A stretch of 37,411 nucleotides of DNA, from contig MFQT01000013.1 of the NCBI GenBank assembly GCA_001783145.1, positions 1-37,411 on the forward strand, written 5' to 3'. A program made the translations under genes and the position numbers. Source of the stretch: Candidatus Magasanikbacteria bacterium RIFOXYB2_FULL_38_10. Its GTDB lineage: Bacteria; Patescibacteriota; Patescibacteriia; Magasanikbacterales; UBA10003. The notes under the pieces were generated by a model. That model worked only from the letters and a program-made list of their open reading frames with translations. It did not search any database and had not been told where the DNA came from. Below, piece after piece: positions 23,264-30,648 of this stretch (its first letter is position 1; each line of letters begins with the position of its first letter).

Positions 23264-23785
23264 CTAAGGCTTGCGTTTACTAAAACGTTCGGCCTGGGTT
23301 TTCACAAATTCACCAATGCGTTCAGGTAATTGCGGCGTCAGCCACAATTCTTCGGGAATGGTACCCTTGCTTGGAAATCCCAGTTCTTCCAACATGTCGT
23401 TAAAAATACGTTCCGGTGAAAGAGTAAAAAAAGTGAAAGGCTTCCTTCCGGCAAAATTATAGGGACGAGTCACCTTAAAAGTAACTCCGCCTATGTCAGA
23501 GAGCTGATTATGAACAGCCAAAGAAAAATTCCAACCAGGAATGTTTTCTTCTCCTGGCAGATGGTTCTCATAAAAACCATGGCGCAAAATTCCAACCCCT
23601 TCTCCCTTAAATAAACGCGGATATTTTTTCCCGTTAGAGACATCAAAAGTGGAAAGAGTAGAAAACCAGACAAATCTTCCGCTTGGTTCGTTAACCTCCA
23701 CGGCTACTACGCCGGGAAATCGGGTTATAAAGATGGGGAGAGAGCTGGACACTGACACTTGGCTGGCTTGTGGCCCATCTTGCAT
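23264..23785 (-). CDS. Orphan protein, 173 aa, unknown function
   Basis: No recognised family. ATG 23785 is chosen because GGAGG lies four bases upstream; the frame opens at 23812 within the leader. The product (MQDGPQASQVSVSSSLPIF) looks soluble, with a beta-rich N-terminal two thirds (GVVAVEVNEPSGRFVWFSTL, GGVTFKVTRPYNFAGRKPF) and a helical end rich in Glu, Arg and Lys. No signal peptide or membrane segment. Single-gene unit with a promoter (23823-23851) and a terminator (23221-23248). It belongs to the same class of self-contained orphan genes as those at 320, 6782, 10744, 13310 and 18103. Confidence 0.7.
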   Translation of the reverse strand: MQDGPQASQVSVSSSLPIFITRFPGVVAVEVNEPSGRFVWFSTLSTFDVSNGKKYPRLFKGEGVGILRHGFYENHLPGEENIPGWNFSLAVHNQLSDIGGVTFKVTRPYNFAGRKPFTFFTLSPERIFNDMLEELGFPSKGTIPEELWLTPQLPERIGEFVKTQAERFSKRKP

Positions 23786-23822
23786 GGTTCCTCCAAAAGT
23801 GTTAAAAAACACGCCTGTTTTT

Positions 23823-23851
23823 ATCTTAGCTTATTTTTAAAAAATTTACAA
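23823..23851 (-). promoter_or_regulatory. Probable promoter of the 23264-23785 gene
   Basis: Minus strand TTGTAA (23846-23851), 17 bp, TAAGAT (23823-23828). The leader contains a GTGTT-TTTT-AACAC hairpin right before the SD. Confidence 0.55.
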
Positions 23852-23855
23852 ATTT

Positions 23856-23882
23856 AAAACCCGCTCAGAAGCGGGTTTTTTG
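23856..23882. terminator. Terminator (mainly of the 23904-24434 gene), possibly bidirectional
   Basis: AAAACCCGCT, loop CAGA, AGCGGGTTTT. On the minus strand it lies about 20 bp after the stop of the 23904-24434 gene. Confidence 0.8.
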
Positions 23883-23903
23883 TTATAAATTTTTTTAAAA
23901 AAC

Positions 23904-24434
23904 TCATTCTAAACAACAATCAACCACTTTTTTAACCAACTCCCCTAATTTACCAAAAATGCCTTTCTTACCTTCATCATGTTTATTTAAAGAATTTTCA
24001 TCAATTTTTTTTATCTCACCGGTATCAACTAATTTTAAATTGATTCCCCAAAAAAGAGAATATAAATTATAAGCTTTTTTAAACATCTCTTCAGCCTCCT
24101 GTTTTTTTCCCGAAGTTTGATATTTTGTTCCCACTTCCATTAAACGCATAGAAGCGGCTAAAAGGTGTTTGGAAATACACCATTCTTCGCCGTCGGGATT
24201 GGTAACAATCTGCGGCAAAAGTCCCTTGCGTAAATCGCGAATTTCTTTAAGTAAGTCAAAATATTCCGGCTTTTCCAATTTGGCCCCAGTAAAGAAAAAA
24301 TGCTCCTCCAAACTTATTAAATTCATAAGGGCAATACTTAAATCCTCGCCCGAAGACAAATCTACCTTGTTGGTTTTTTTCATCTCTAAAACTTTGTCCA
24401 TGAATTGTTGCAAATCCGGTATTTTTTGTTCCAT
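23904..24434 (-). CDS. Hypothetical cytoplasmic helical protein, 176 aa
   Basis: A mostly alpha-helical protein with motifs such as DLSIALMNLISLEEHFFFTG, LLKEIRDLRKGLLP, EEWCISKHLLAASMRL and AEEMFKKAYNLYSLFWGIN. No signal peptide or membrane helix; the tail ends in two cysteines (VVDCCLE). I do not know the function. It starts 13 bases after the upstream membrane-protein gene stops and so probably belongs to the same transcript as the redox genes 24448-25333. No SD. The EEHFFFTG and ISKHLLAASMRL helices are the most distinctive parts. Confidence 0.7.
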   Translation of the reverse strand: MEQKIPDLQQFMDKVLEMKKTNKVDLSSGEDLSIALMNLISLEEHFFFTGAKLEKPEYFDLLKEIRDLRKGLLPQIVTNPDGEEWCISKHLLAASMRLMEVGTKYQTSGKKQEAEEMFKKAYNLYSLFWGINLKLVDTGEIKKIDENSLNKHDEGKKGIFGKLGELVKKVVDCCLE

Positions 24435-24447
24435 ACTTAAACTTGAT

Positions 24448-24948
24448 TTATTTAGTTATAAAATAAAAAACTAAACTTAAAATAATTAAGACGCCAACCG
24501 GCATGGCTACTTTTTGTAGAGGAAAGTGAGCGTGGCCACCATTTTTTTTCTTTAAAAATTGATAAAAAAATCCCACCAGAAAAAAGAAGATACTGCCAAC
24601 AATAATGCCCAGCAATAATTTATCCACTCCCCACATTTTATTAAAAGGATGCCCTATAATGCCAATCCAAAATAAAGGCGCCGCAATGAGAGCGTAATAA
24701 AAAATTGTAGTGATAATTTTTCTACCAATAAATTTTATTTTTTTTCTATTAAACCAATCAATCGTCCAAGCAATCAAGGAAACAGTTAGGCCGCCAACCC
24801 ATAAACCACTAATAGTATCATCAATTCCGAGCCATCTGGAAAACCCCACTCCCGCCCCTACGGCAATGGTACAAACTGGACAAAAAGCCTGAGCAATACC
24901 AGGCATAGTTAAAAAAATTCCGAGGATCAACAATAAAATCTTCTTCAT
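24448..24948 (-). CDS. Membrane protein with an exported CPVC motif
   Basis: A 166-residue protein with an N-terminal signal-like helix, CPVC at residues 23-26 directly after it (AQAFCPVCTIAVGAGVG), and four membrane segments. A short loop, GGHAHFP, precedes the last helix. The CxxC would face the outside or sit at the membrane edge, as in thiol-redox or metal-handling membrane proteins. It follows a thioredoxin-fold lipoprotein by 10 bases, which supports a role in envelope thiol exchange, by inference only. I do not recognise a characterised family. Confidence 0.65.
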   Translation of the reverse strand: MKKILLLILGIFLTMPGIAQAFCPVCTIAVGAGVGFSRWLGIDDTISGLWVGGLTVSLIAWTIDWFNRKKIKFIGRKIITTIFYYALIAAPLFWIGIIGHPFNKMWGVDKLLLGIIVGSIFFFLVGFFYQFLKKKNGGHAHFPLQKVAMPVGVLIILSLVFYFITK

Positions 24949-24958
24949 AGCAAGATAC

Positions 24959-25333
24959 TTATTTTATTTTTTCTTGAAAAAAATTAATTATATCTATATC
25001 CCCCACTAAGCATTTGGAACCATCCCACAAAAAAGGAACTCCCATACCGGTTAAAGGGATGCCGCAAAGACCGGCTTTTTTAGCCATTAAAGCGGCATTG
25101 TCTTTATTTTTATAAACTTCTAACATGACAAAAGAGACTTTATCTTTAACTTTGTTTTGATCAATAAATTCCTCAACTTTTTCACAATGCGGACAGCCCT
25201 CGCCCACAAACAAAATATTGCCTTGAGGCTCCACGACGGCATTATTTTGGCCCTGTTTAAGAGCTGAACAACCTGCACCAACAAAAACAAATAGGGGCAA
25301 AATCAATACAAATGATAAAAATTTAAGACGCAT
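24959..25333 (-). CDS. Thioredoxin/glutaredoxin-fold lipoprotein
   Basis: A 124-residue exported protein. The lipobox VGAGC places the lipidated Cys at residue 22. The redox motif is CPHC at residues 47-50 in ILFVGEGCPHCEKVEEFI, and GVPFLWDG carries the cis-proline region typical of the fold. It would sit on the outer face of the membrane and exchange thiols. Start chosen at ATG 25333; a TTG at 25345 is possible. A promoter lies at 25379-25406. It leads a probable three-gene operon with the CPVC membrane protein and the 23904-24434 gene. Confidence 0.82.
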   Translation of the reverse strand: MRLKFLSFVLILPLFVFVGAGCSALKQGQNNAVVEPQGNILFVGEGCPHCEKVEEFIDQNKVKDKVSFVMLEVYKNKDNAALMAKKAGLCGIPLTGMGVPFLWDGSKCLVGDIDIINFFQEKIK

Positions 25334-25378
25334 ATTTTTAAACAAAATTAATAATACAAAAAAACTGACAGCAAATAC

Positions 25379-25406
25379 ATTATACTAAATTTTTTAAATT
25401 AAGCAA
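25379..25406 (-). promoter_or_regulatory. Probable promoter of the thioredoxin-fold lipoprotein operon
   Basis: Minus strand TTGCTT (25401-25406), 16 bp, perfect TATAAT (25379-25384), about 46 bp before the ATG. Confidence 0.6.
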
Positions 25407-25447
25407 AAAAATAATTTATTTATAAAAATCCTTAAATTTATAACTTT

Positions 25448-26146
25448 TCATCTTACTTCGCACTTCTTCACCCATTTTTCACATTGCTTGGCTAAATTTT
25501 GCAAATTTTCATCAGAGAAAGATTTTTGACCGATATATTTGGGGTTAACCAAACTTTGGCGGGAAATAAATTTTTGCAAAACATATTTTTTGGCCCCACT
25601 AATCATTTTGGCCATTTCTAAAATGTCTTCCGCGGAATGCAAACCTTCCACGACAGTTGTCCTAAATTCATAATCCAAACCACTATTTTTAATTAATTCT
25701 ATATTTTTTTTAATTTCTTCTAACTCTATTTCCCTTTCCACCGTAGCGGTATACTTAGCAAAAGTATTTTTAATATCCATGGCCCAAAAATTCACCAACT
25801 TTTTATTTAAAAGCTCCGCTAACATTTGATTATTAGTTCCGTTGGTATCTATCTTAATTGAAAAACCCAATTCTCTAATCTTTTGTAAAAATCGGGGCAA
25901 GTCTTTATGTAAAGTTGGTTCGCCTCCTGTAATAACCACCCCTTCTAAAAAGCCTTGACGTTCCTGTAAAAAATTTAATACGGCTTCCTCTTTTAATTCA
26001 TTTTGCACTACACGCCGCTCTGCGTGTACCAATTCTGGATTATGGCAAAATCCGCAACGAAAATTGCAGCCAAAAGTAAAAATAGTGGCCGCTATCTTGC
26101 CCGGATAATCTAAAAGAGTTAATTTTTGTAATCCGCTGATAATCAT
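25448..26146 (-). CDS. nrdG: NrdG-like anaerobic ribonucleotide reductase activating protein (radical SAM)
   Basis: Uses an iron-sulfur cluster and SAM to create the glycyl radical of class III ribonucleotide reductase. The 232-residue product starts MIISGLQKLTLLDYPGK and has C27, C31 and C34 in GCNFRCGFCHNP (CX3CX2C), then VVITGGEPTLHKDL and IKIDTNGTN, as in the NrdG/PflA group. ATG 26146 is used; the frame extends to 26209, but that stretch is a terminator and leader. It lies downstream of nrdD and the glycyl-radical gene, which supports the assignment. Stop is TGA. No SD. Confidence 0.9.
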   Translation of the reverse strand: MIISGLQKLTLLDYPGKIAATIFTFGCNFRCGFCHNPELVHAERRVVQNELKEEAVLNFLQERQGFLEGVVITGGEPTLHKDLPRFLQKIRELGFSIKIDTNGTNNQMLAELLNKKLVNFWAMDIKNTFAKYTATVEREIELEEIKKNIELIKNSGLDYEFRTTVVEGLHSAEDILEMAKMISGAKKYVLQKFISRQSLVNPKYIGQKSFSDENLQNLAKQCEKWVKKCEVR

Positions 26147-26157
26147 AAAAAAGAGGT

Positions 26158-26186
26158 AAAAGGCCCCAACAAGGGGCCTTTTTAAA
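26158..26186 (-). terminator. Terminator or attenuator between the glycyl-radical gene and nrdG
   Basis: AAAGGCCCC (26159-26167) pairs with GGGGCCTTT (26173-26181); on the minus strand a short T-run and a further T-run follow. It ends about 12 bases before the nrdG start, so read-through would lower nrdG expression relative to nrdD. Confidence 0.75.
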
Positions 26187-26196
26187 AACCATAATT

Positions 26197-26361
26197 TTAG
26201 CAACCGCAATCAGGCAATTGCTTATCATATTCCTGTCGATCGTAAAATTCCGCCTGTTTTCCCTTATTCCATTGAGCAACAGGACGCAAATACCCAACTA
26301 CCCTGGAGTAGACCTCGCATGGTTGCCTCCTCAAGGATGAATCACTATTAGATTCTTGCAT
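26197..26361 (-). CDS. Separate glycyl-radical C-terminal peptide of class III ribonucleotide reductase, 54 aa
   Basis: This 54-codon gene between nrdD and nrdG encodes CEVYSRVVGYLRPVAQWN followed by GKQAEFYDRQEYD. That is the C-terminal glycyl-radical segment of NrdD, with the radical Gly at residue 23 (RVVGY). Upstream nrdD stops after its zinc site and lacks this motif, so the enzyme appears to be made from two polypeptides, similar in idea to the GrcA/YfiD spare part of pyruvate formate-lyase. The tail ends DCGC. ATG 26361 is 21 bases after the nrdD stop. A GAGGAGG inside the gene is part of its coding sequence (Arg-Arg). The assignment is strong from the motif; the two-piece working is inference. 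Confidence 0.88.
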   Translation of the reverse strand: MQESNSDSSLRRQPCEVYSRVVGYLRPVAQWNKGKQAEFYDRQEYDKQLPDCGC

Positions 26362-26382
26362 ATTTTTAAGAGCTTAGGCTCA

Positions 26383-28470
26383 TTAATTAATTAAGGCTGG
26401 TTGTTTTTTAGAAACATAATCGGTATAACCTATTTCTTCATCACATCTGGGACAAAATTGATGTTCACCGGCCAAATAGCCATGTTTAGGACAAACACTA
26501 AAGGTGGGGGTAATGGTGTAATATGGTAGATGAAAATTCTCGGCAATTTTTTTAACTAATTGTTTGGTGGCTTCAGCACTGGGTAGCATTTCACCAATAA
26601 AACCATGCAAAACAGTACCGCCGGTGTAGCGCGTTTGCAAAGGATCTTGCAGACGCAGAGCCTCAAATATATCATCTGTAAAACCAACCGGTAAATGACT
26701 GGAATTGGTATAGTAAGGATCAGCTTTACCCTTGCGGTAAGCTTCTTCGTTGGCACAAAGTATTCCCGGATATAATTCTTTATCTTTACGGGCAAACCTA
26801 TAAGCCGTACCTTCAGCCGGCGTAGCCTCCAAATTATATAAATTATTGGTTTCTTCTTGATAGGTACCCATTCTCTGACGCATAAAATCTAAAACCTCTT
26901 TGGCAAATTCCTGTCCTTCAACAGTGATTAAATTTTTATCTTCACCTAAAAAGTTCAAAGCCATTTCATTCATGCCATTAATGCCAATGGTGTTAAAATG
27001 ATTTTTCCAATACTGGCCAAACCTTTCTTTAATGCCACCAAGATAATGCTTAGAATAAGGATACAAGCCTTGTTCGGTAAATTTTTCAATTGCCTGACGT
27101 TTGATTTCTAAAGATGTTTTGGCAATGTCCATTAAACGAGACAAGCGATTAAATAATTCTTCTTTGGATTTAGAAAGATAGCCGATACGTGGCAAATTGA
27201 TAGTAACCACACCAATGGAACCGGTTAAAGGATTAGCGCCAAATAAACCGCCACCTTTTTTGCGTAATTCACGATTATCAAGACGCAAACGACAACACAT
27301 AGAACGAGCATCCTCCGGTTTCATGTCGGAATTGATAAAATTGGAAAAATAAGGAATGCCATATTTGGCAGTCATCAACCAAACAGGTTCCAAAACAGGA
27401 TTTTCCCAATTAAAATCTTTGGTAATATTGTAGGTGGGAATAGGAAAAGTAAAAACACGACCCTTGGCATCGCCCTCTAACATTATCTCGGCAAAAGCCC
27501 TATTCAACGTGTCTATTTCCGGTTGAAAATCCTTGTAAGTTTCCTTTTGGGGAACGCCGCCAATAATCACAGCCTCATCTGCCATATATTTACCGGGAAG
27601 CAGATCCATGGTGATGTTGGTAAAAGGAGTTTGAAAACCAACACGCGTTGGCACATTCATGTTAAACAAAAATTCTTGCAATCCTTGTTTTACATCGTCA
27701 TAAGAAAGTTTATCAAAACGGATGAAAGGAGCAAGCAAAGTATCAAAACTGGAAACGGCTTGAGCGCCGGCCGTTTCACCCTGCAAAGTATAAAAAAAGT
27801 TCACCAGCTGTCCTAAGGCCGTGCGAAAATGCTTAGGCGGTTTGGATTCTATTTTTCCCGAAACACCGCCAAAACCTTGAATCAAAAGCTCTTTTAAATC
27901 CCAACCGCAACAATAAGCGGAAAGCAGTTGTAAATCATGCAAATGCAAATCACCGCTAGAATGAGTATCGCGCACTTCTTGAGGATAAATGCGATTAAGC
28001 CAATAATGAGAACTCACTGCCGAAGCAACATGATTATTTAATCCTTGCAAAGAATAAGACATGTTGCTGTTTTCTTTAACGCGCCAGTCTAATTGGTTTA
28101 GATACCCATCAATCAATTCATCGGAATTGATTAAAGTCTGCATATCTCTAACTTTGGCGCGCTGATCGCGATACAAAATGTAAGCCTTAGCAGTTTTAAA
28201 AAGCTTGGCTTTGCCCAATTCTTCTTCTACAATGTCCTGAACTTCTTCTACGGCCGGAATAGACCGGGCATGAAACCTTTTATTAAGAGTATTTAAAATT
28301 TCTTCCGCCACCTTTCCAGCTATCTTGATTCTTTTTTTAGGACTCTCAATTTCTTGAGTAGCCTCTAAAGATAAAAGAATCGCTTTAACAAGCTTCCCTT
28401 CTTCAAACGGGACAATTCTGTCATCGCGTTTTCTTATTTGGGTTATTTTATTTACTTTGGCGGCGGTCAT
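26383..28470 (-). CDS. nrdD: NrdD, anaerobic (class III) ribonucleoside-triphosphate reductase, main part
   Basis: Reduces ribonucleotides to deoxyribonucleotides without oxygen. The 695-residue product has an ATP-cone (about 8-100, ITQIRKRDDRIVPFEEGKL), then the catalytic barrel with cysteines in AYCCGWDLKELL (187-188) and RSMCCRLRLDNREL (392-393). The C-terminal zinc site is C660, H663, C673 and C676 (CPKHGYL, FCPRC). It stops soon afterwards, without the glycyl-radical loop that normally ends NrdD; that loop is encoded by the next gene (26197-26361). A promoter and a possible NrdR box lie upstream. Confidence 0.94.
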   Translation of the reverse strand: MTAAKVNKITQIRKRDDRIVPFEEGKLVKAILLSLEATQEIESPKKRIKIAGKVAEEILNTLNKRFHARSIPAVEEVQDIVEEELGKAKLFKTAKAYILYRDQRAKVRDMQTLINSDELIDGYLNQLDWRVKENSNMSYSLQGLNNHVASAVSSHYWLNRIYPQEVRDTHSSGDLHLHDLQLLSAYCCGWDLKELLIQGFGGVSGKIESKPPKHFRTALGQLVNFFYTLQGETAGAQAVSSFDTLLAPFIRFDKLSYDDVKQGLQEFLFNMNVPTRVGFQTPFTNITMDLLPGKYMADEAVIIGGVPQKETYKDFQPEIDTLNRAFAEIMLEGDAKGRVFTFPIPTYNITKDFNWENPVLEPVWLMTAKYGIPYFSNFINSDMKPEDARSMCCRLRLDNRELRKKGGGLFGANPLTGSIGVVTINLPRIGYLSKSKEELFNRLSRLMDIAKTSLEIKRQAIEKFTEQGLYPYSKHYLGGIKERFGQYWKNHFNTIGINGMNEMALNFLGEDKNLITVEGQEFAKEVLDFMRQRMGTYQEETNNLYNLEATPAEGTAYRFARKDKELYPGILCANEEAYRKGKADPYYTNSSHLPVGFTDDIFEALRLQDPLQTRYTGGTVLHGFIGEMLPSAEATKQLVKKIAENFHLPYYTITPTFSVCPKHGYLAGEHQFCPRCDEEIGYTDYVSKKQPALIN

Positions 28471-28496
28471 AAATCAATTAAATTAAATTTTTTAAA

Positions 28497-28545
28497 AAAC
28501 TATTAGTTGTGTTGCCTTATATGATTATACCACAAGATGTTGTGT
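28497..28545 (-). promoter_or_regulatory. nrdD promoter with possible tandem NrdR boxes
   Basis: Minus strand TATAAT (28524-28529) with a TGG extended -10 lies about 50 bp before nrdD. Directly upstream is ACACAACATCTTGTGG (28530-28545), matching 13 of 16 positions of the NrdR box consensus as I recall it, and downstream ACACAACTAATAGTTT (28497-28512) matches about 12. The two share the half-site ACACAA and are 17 bp apart, slightly more than the usual 15-16. Confidence 0.5.
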
Positions 28546-28573
28546 TTCAAATGTGGATAACTTTTTCTTTATC

Positions 28574-28604
28574 AAAAAGTCGCCCTCTTTCAGGACGACT
28601 TTTT
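28574..28604 (-). terminator. Terminator of the DsbA-like gene
   Basis: AAAAAGTCG (28574-28582) pairs with CGACTTTTT (28596-28604), with an inner CCT/AGG; the minus strand ends in five T, about 10 bp after the stop. Confidence 0.85.
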
Positions 28605-28613
28605 GAGCTAACT

Positions 28614-29414
28614 TTACTGCTTCAAAGCACTATCAATTATTTGTTTCATGAGTTCTATGGAATAAGCACCAGCTATCAATTCTTTATTACCTTTGGCATC
28701 TATCAAAATTGTACCAGGAGTTCCGGATACCCCGGCCGCGCTCCCCTCGCTTAAGGAAGTCTTTACAAAATCCGCATATTTCCCCCCATCTAAACAGGCA
28801 CTGAAAGCTTTTTTATCCAAACCAAGTTCCATGGCAAGTTTGGGCAAATCCGTTAAAGCAAAACCAGTACCGTTAGAAGTGGTGCGCTCGTAAAGGGCGT
28901 CGGCAAACTGCCAGAATTTATCCTGACCACCCAAATAATAGGCACATTCAGTCGCTTCGGCTTCTTTTTGGGCATTAGCATGAAAGCTTAAAGGGTAATG
29001 ACGATAAGCCCATTTAATTTTTCCTTTATACTCATCCATTAACTGCTGCATAGTAACATGAAATTTTTTGCAGTAAGGACACTCAAAATCAGAATATTCA
29101 ATTAAAGTAAGAGCGGCATTTTCGGATCCGCGGACATGATCTTTCTTAGTAAGGGGCGCCACAATTCCCGCGGGTTCTGTCAAACTGCCGGGTTGACCTG
29201 CCGCCCCATCATTATTGGCTATTTTATTTTCATTCTGAGCAGAGGCTTTGTCTGTTTTTTCTTCAACCCAAGAAGCATTACTCTTTACGGCTAAACCCAA
29301 AAGGACAAAAAAACCAATGGAAAATAAAATTAAAAGAGCCAGAATAAAACCAACTAAAAAGCTGGTGGTTGGAGACAAACTGTTGAATGACTTTTTTAAT
29401 TCATCAATGCACAT
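28614..29414 (-). CDS. Membrane-anchored DsbA-like thiol-disulfide oxidoreductase
   Basis: An exported thiol oxidoreductase. The 266-residue product has one N-terminal membrane helix (about 19-43), a low-complexity linker to about residue 90, and a DsbA/thioredoxin-fold domain. The active site is C112-C115 (SDFECPYCKKFH). YRHYPLSFHANA, the helical insert and cis-Pro 233 in VSGTPGTILID follow. The orientation puts the domain outside the membrane. It probably forms disulfides in exported proteins. Single gene, with a strong terminator; no SD. Confidence 0.9.
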   Translation of the reverse strand: MCIDELKKSFNSLSPTTSFLVGFILALLILFSIGFFVLLGLAVKSNASWVEEKTDKASAQNENKIANNDGAAGQPGSLTEPAGIVAPLTKKDHVRGSENAALTLIEYSDFECPYCKKFHVTMQQLMDEYKGKIKWAYRHYPLSFHANAQKEAEATECAYYLGGQDKFWQFADALYERTTSNGTGFALTDLPKLAMELGLDKKAFSACLDGGKYADFVKTSLSEGSAAGVSGTPGTILIDAKGNKELIAGAYSIELMKQIIDSALKQ

Positions 29415-29466
29415 AGATTAAATTTATTTAAATTATTTTTGTTATTTAATTATATCTAAATACTGA

Positions 29467-30594
29467 TTAGCGCGCAAGGGTTTTATAAAGATCTGAAAGT
29501 TTTTTAATTTCTAAATTGGCGCTGCGATTTTCTAAAATCCATTTTTTAATAGATGCTCTATCAACTTTATCTTTTTCAAAAAAGTCTCTTAAGACATAAG
29601 CCGTTTTTCTAAAATCTCCAACAGGAAAAACGCCAACACTCCGTGGAGCCACCTGTTTTCTGACCCCCGGAAGATCAGATGCCAAAACCGGTAAACCCTG
29701 GCTTTGCGCTTCTAACAAAACCATGCCATAAGCCTCAGACTTGCCGCTTGACGGCAAAACCAATAAATCTGCAGACTGGTAATATTTTATCAAATCTTCA
29801 TCCGAAACAAAACCTTTAAATATAACCTTATCTTGGACTCCTTCTTTCTTGGCCAAATTTTGATAAAATTCCCGCCTTTCTCCTTTGCCTATAATCACCA
29901 ATCTAAAATCAGTTTGATTTTTAAGCAATTGTAAAGCTTTAAATAAAATGGGCAAACCTTTAAAATAATGGGCCTTATCTAAAGCGCCTACAAACAAAAT
30001 AACTTTTAAAGATAAACTTAAATCAAGCTCACGACGCGTATCTTCTTTATTTAAATATTTGCCACTTTCTTCTACGCCAAAAGGAATTTCTATAATTTTA
30101 CCCTGATATTTTAAAAAGAATGGTGCCAAAGCGCTATTTTGGGCGTAATCTAAACTGCTGACAATAATTTTATCCGCCGCTTGTAAAATTTTTGGCAAAG
30201 TCAGCCGGGAATAAATTTTGAAAAAAAGACCTTTGAATCCATCCTGTAATAAATCCATATGATAAGTAACTACCAAAGGTTGACCGGTCTTTTTCTTTAA
30301 TTTTAAAGTTGCGCGCACCCCCCCAATAAACGGATAATGCAAATGGATTAAATCAAAATCTTCTCGTGGCCAATTCTTAATTAAAGCGGCATTGCCCAAT
30401 TGCCGCAAAGGCTTAACGCGTCGTATTGCGTAAGCATTATTTTTTTCTTCCTGAATCCATCTTTGGTTATACAACGGGGTCAAAATATTTATTTCAAAAC
30501 CAGACCTACTTAAACCTTTGGCCTCATTTTCTACCACCCGGCCAATACCCGCCGAATATGGTTTAAAAACCGGTGAAACAAACAAAATTCTCAT
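29467..30594 (-). CDS. Glycosyltransferase family 4
   Basis: GT-B fold glycosyltransferase of 375 residues. The N-terminal domain opens MRILFVSPVFKPYSAGIGR with the glycine-rich acceptor loop. The C-terminal nucleotide-sugar domain has LFVGALDKAHYFKGL, VIIGKGERREFY, VIFKGFVSDEDLIKYYQSADLLV and the EX7E motif in EAYGMVLLEAQSQGLPVLAS. Donor and acceptor are unknown. It ends the minus-strand polysaccharide unit that starts with the epimerase at 32672, and likely builds a surface glycan at the inner face of the membrane. Confidence 0.9.
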   Translation of the reverse strand: MRILFVSPVFKPYSAGIGRVVENEAKGLSRSGFEINILTPLYNQRWIQEEKNNAYAIRRVKPLRQLGNAALIKNWPREDFDLIHLHYPFIGGVRATLKLKKKTGQPLVVTYHMDLLQDGFKGLFFKIYSRLTLPKILQAADKIIVSSLDYAQNSALAPFFLKYQGKIIEIPFGVEESGKYLNKEDTRRELDLSLSLKVILFVGALDKAHYFKGLPILFKALQLLKNQTDFRLVIIGKGERREFYQNLAKKEGVQDKVIFKGFVSDEDLIKYYQSADLLVLPSSGKSEAYGMVLLEAQSQGLPVLASDLPGVRKQVAPRSVGVFPVGDFRKTAYVLRDFFEKDKVDRASIKKWILENRSANLEIKKLSDLYKTLAR

Positions 30595-30648
30595 AATCTC
30601 TTGGTTTGTTTAATCCAATCCTAACGCACTAAACCGATTTCGCTCTTT

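Noticed and set aside
26279-26335. GAGGAGG followed by an ATG inside the glycyl-radical gene, giving a short overlapping ORF of about 18 codons in another frame
   Set aside because: The purine run encodes Arg-Arg in the larger frame, the overlapping ORF is very short and has no features, while the main frame carries the RVVGYLRP motif.
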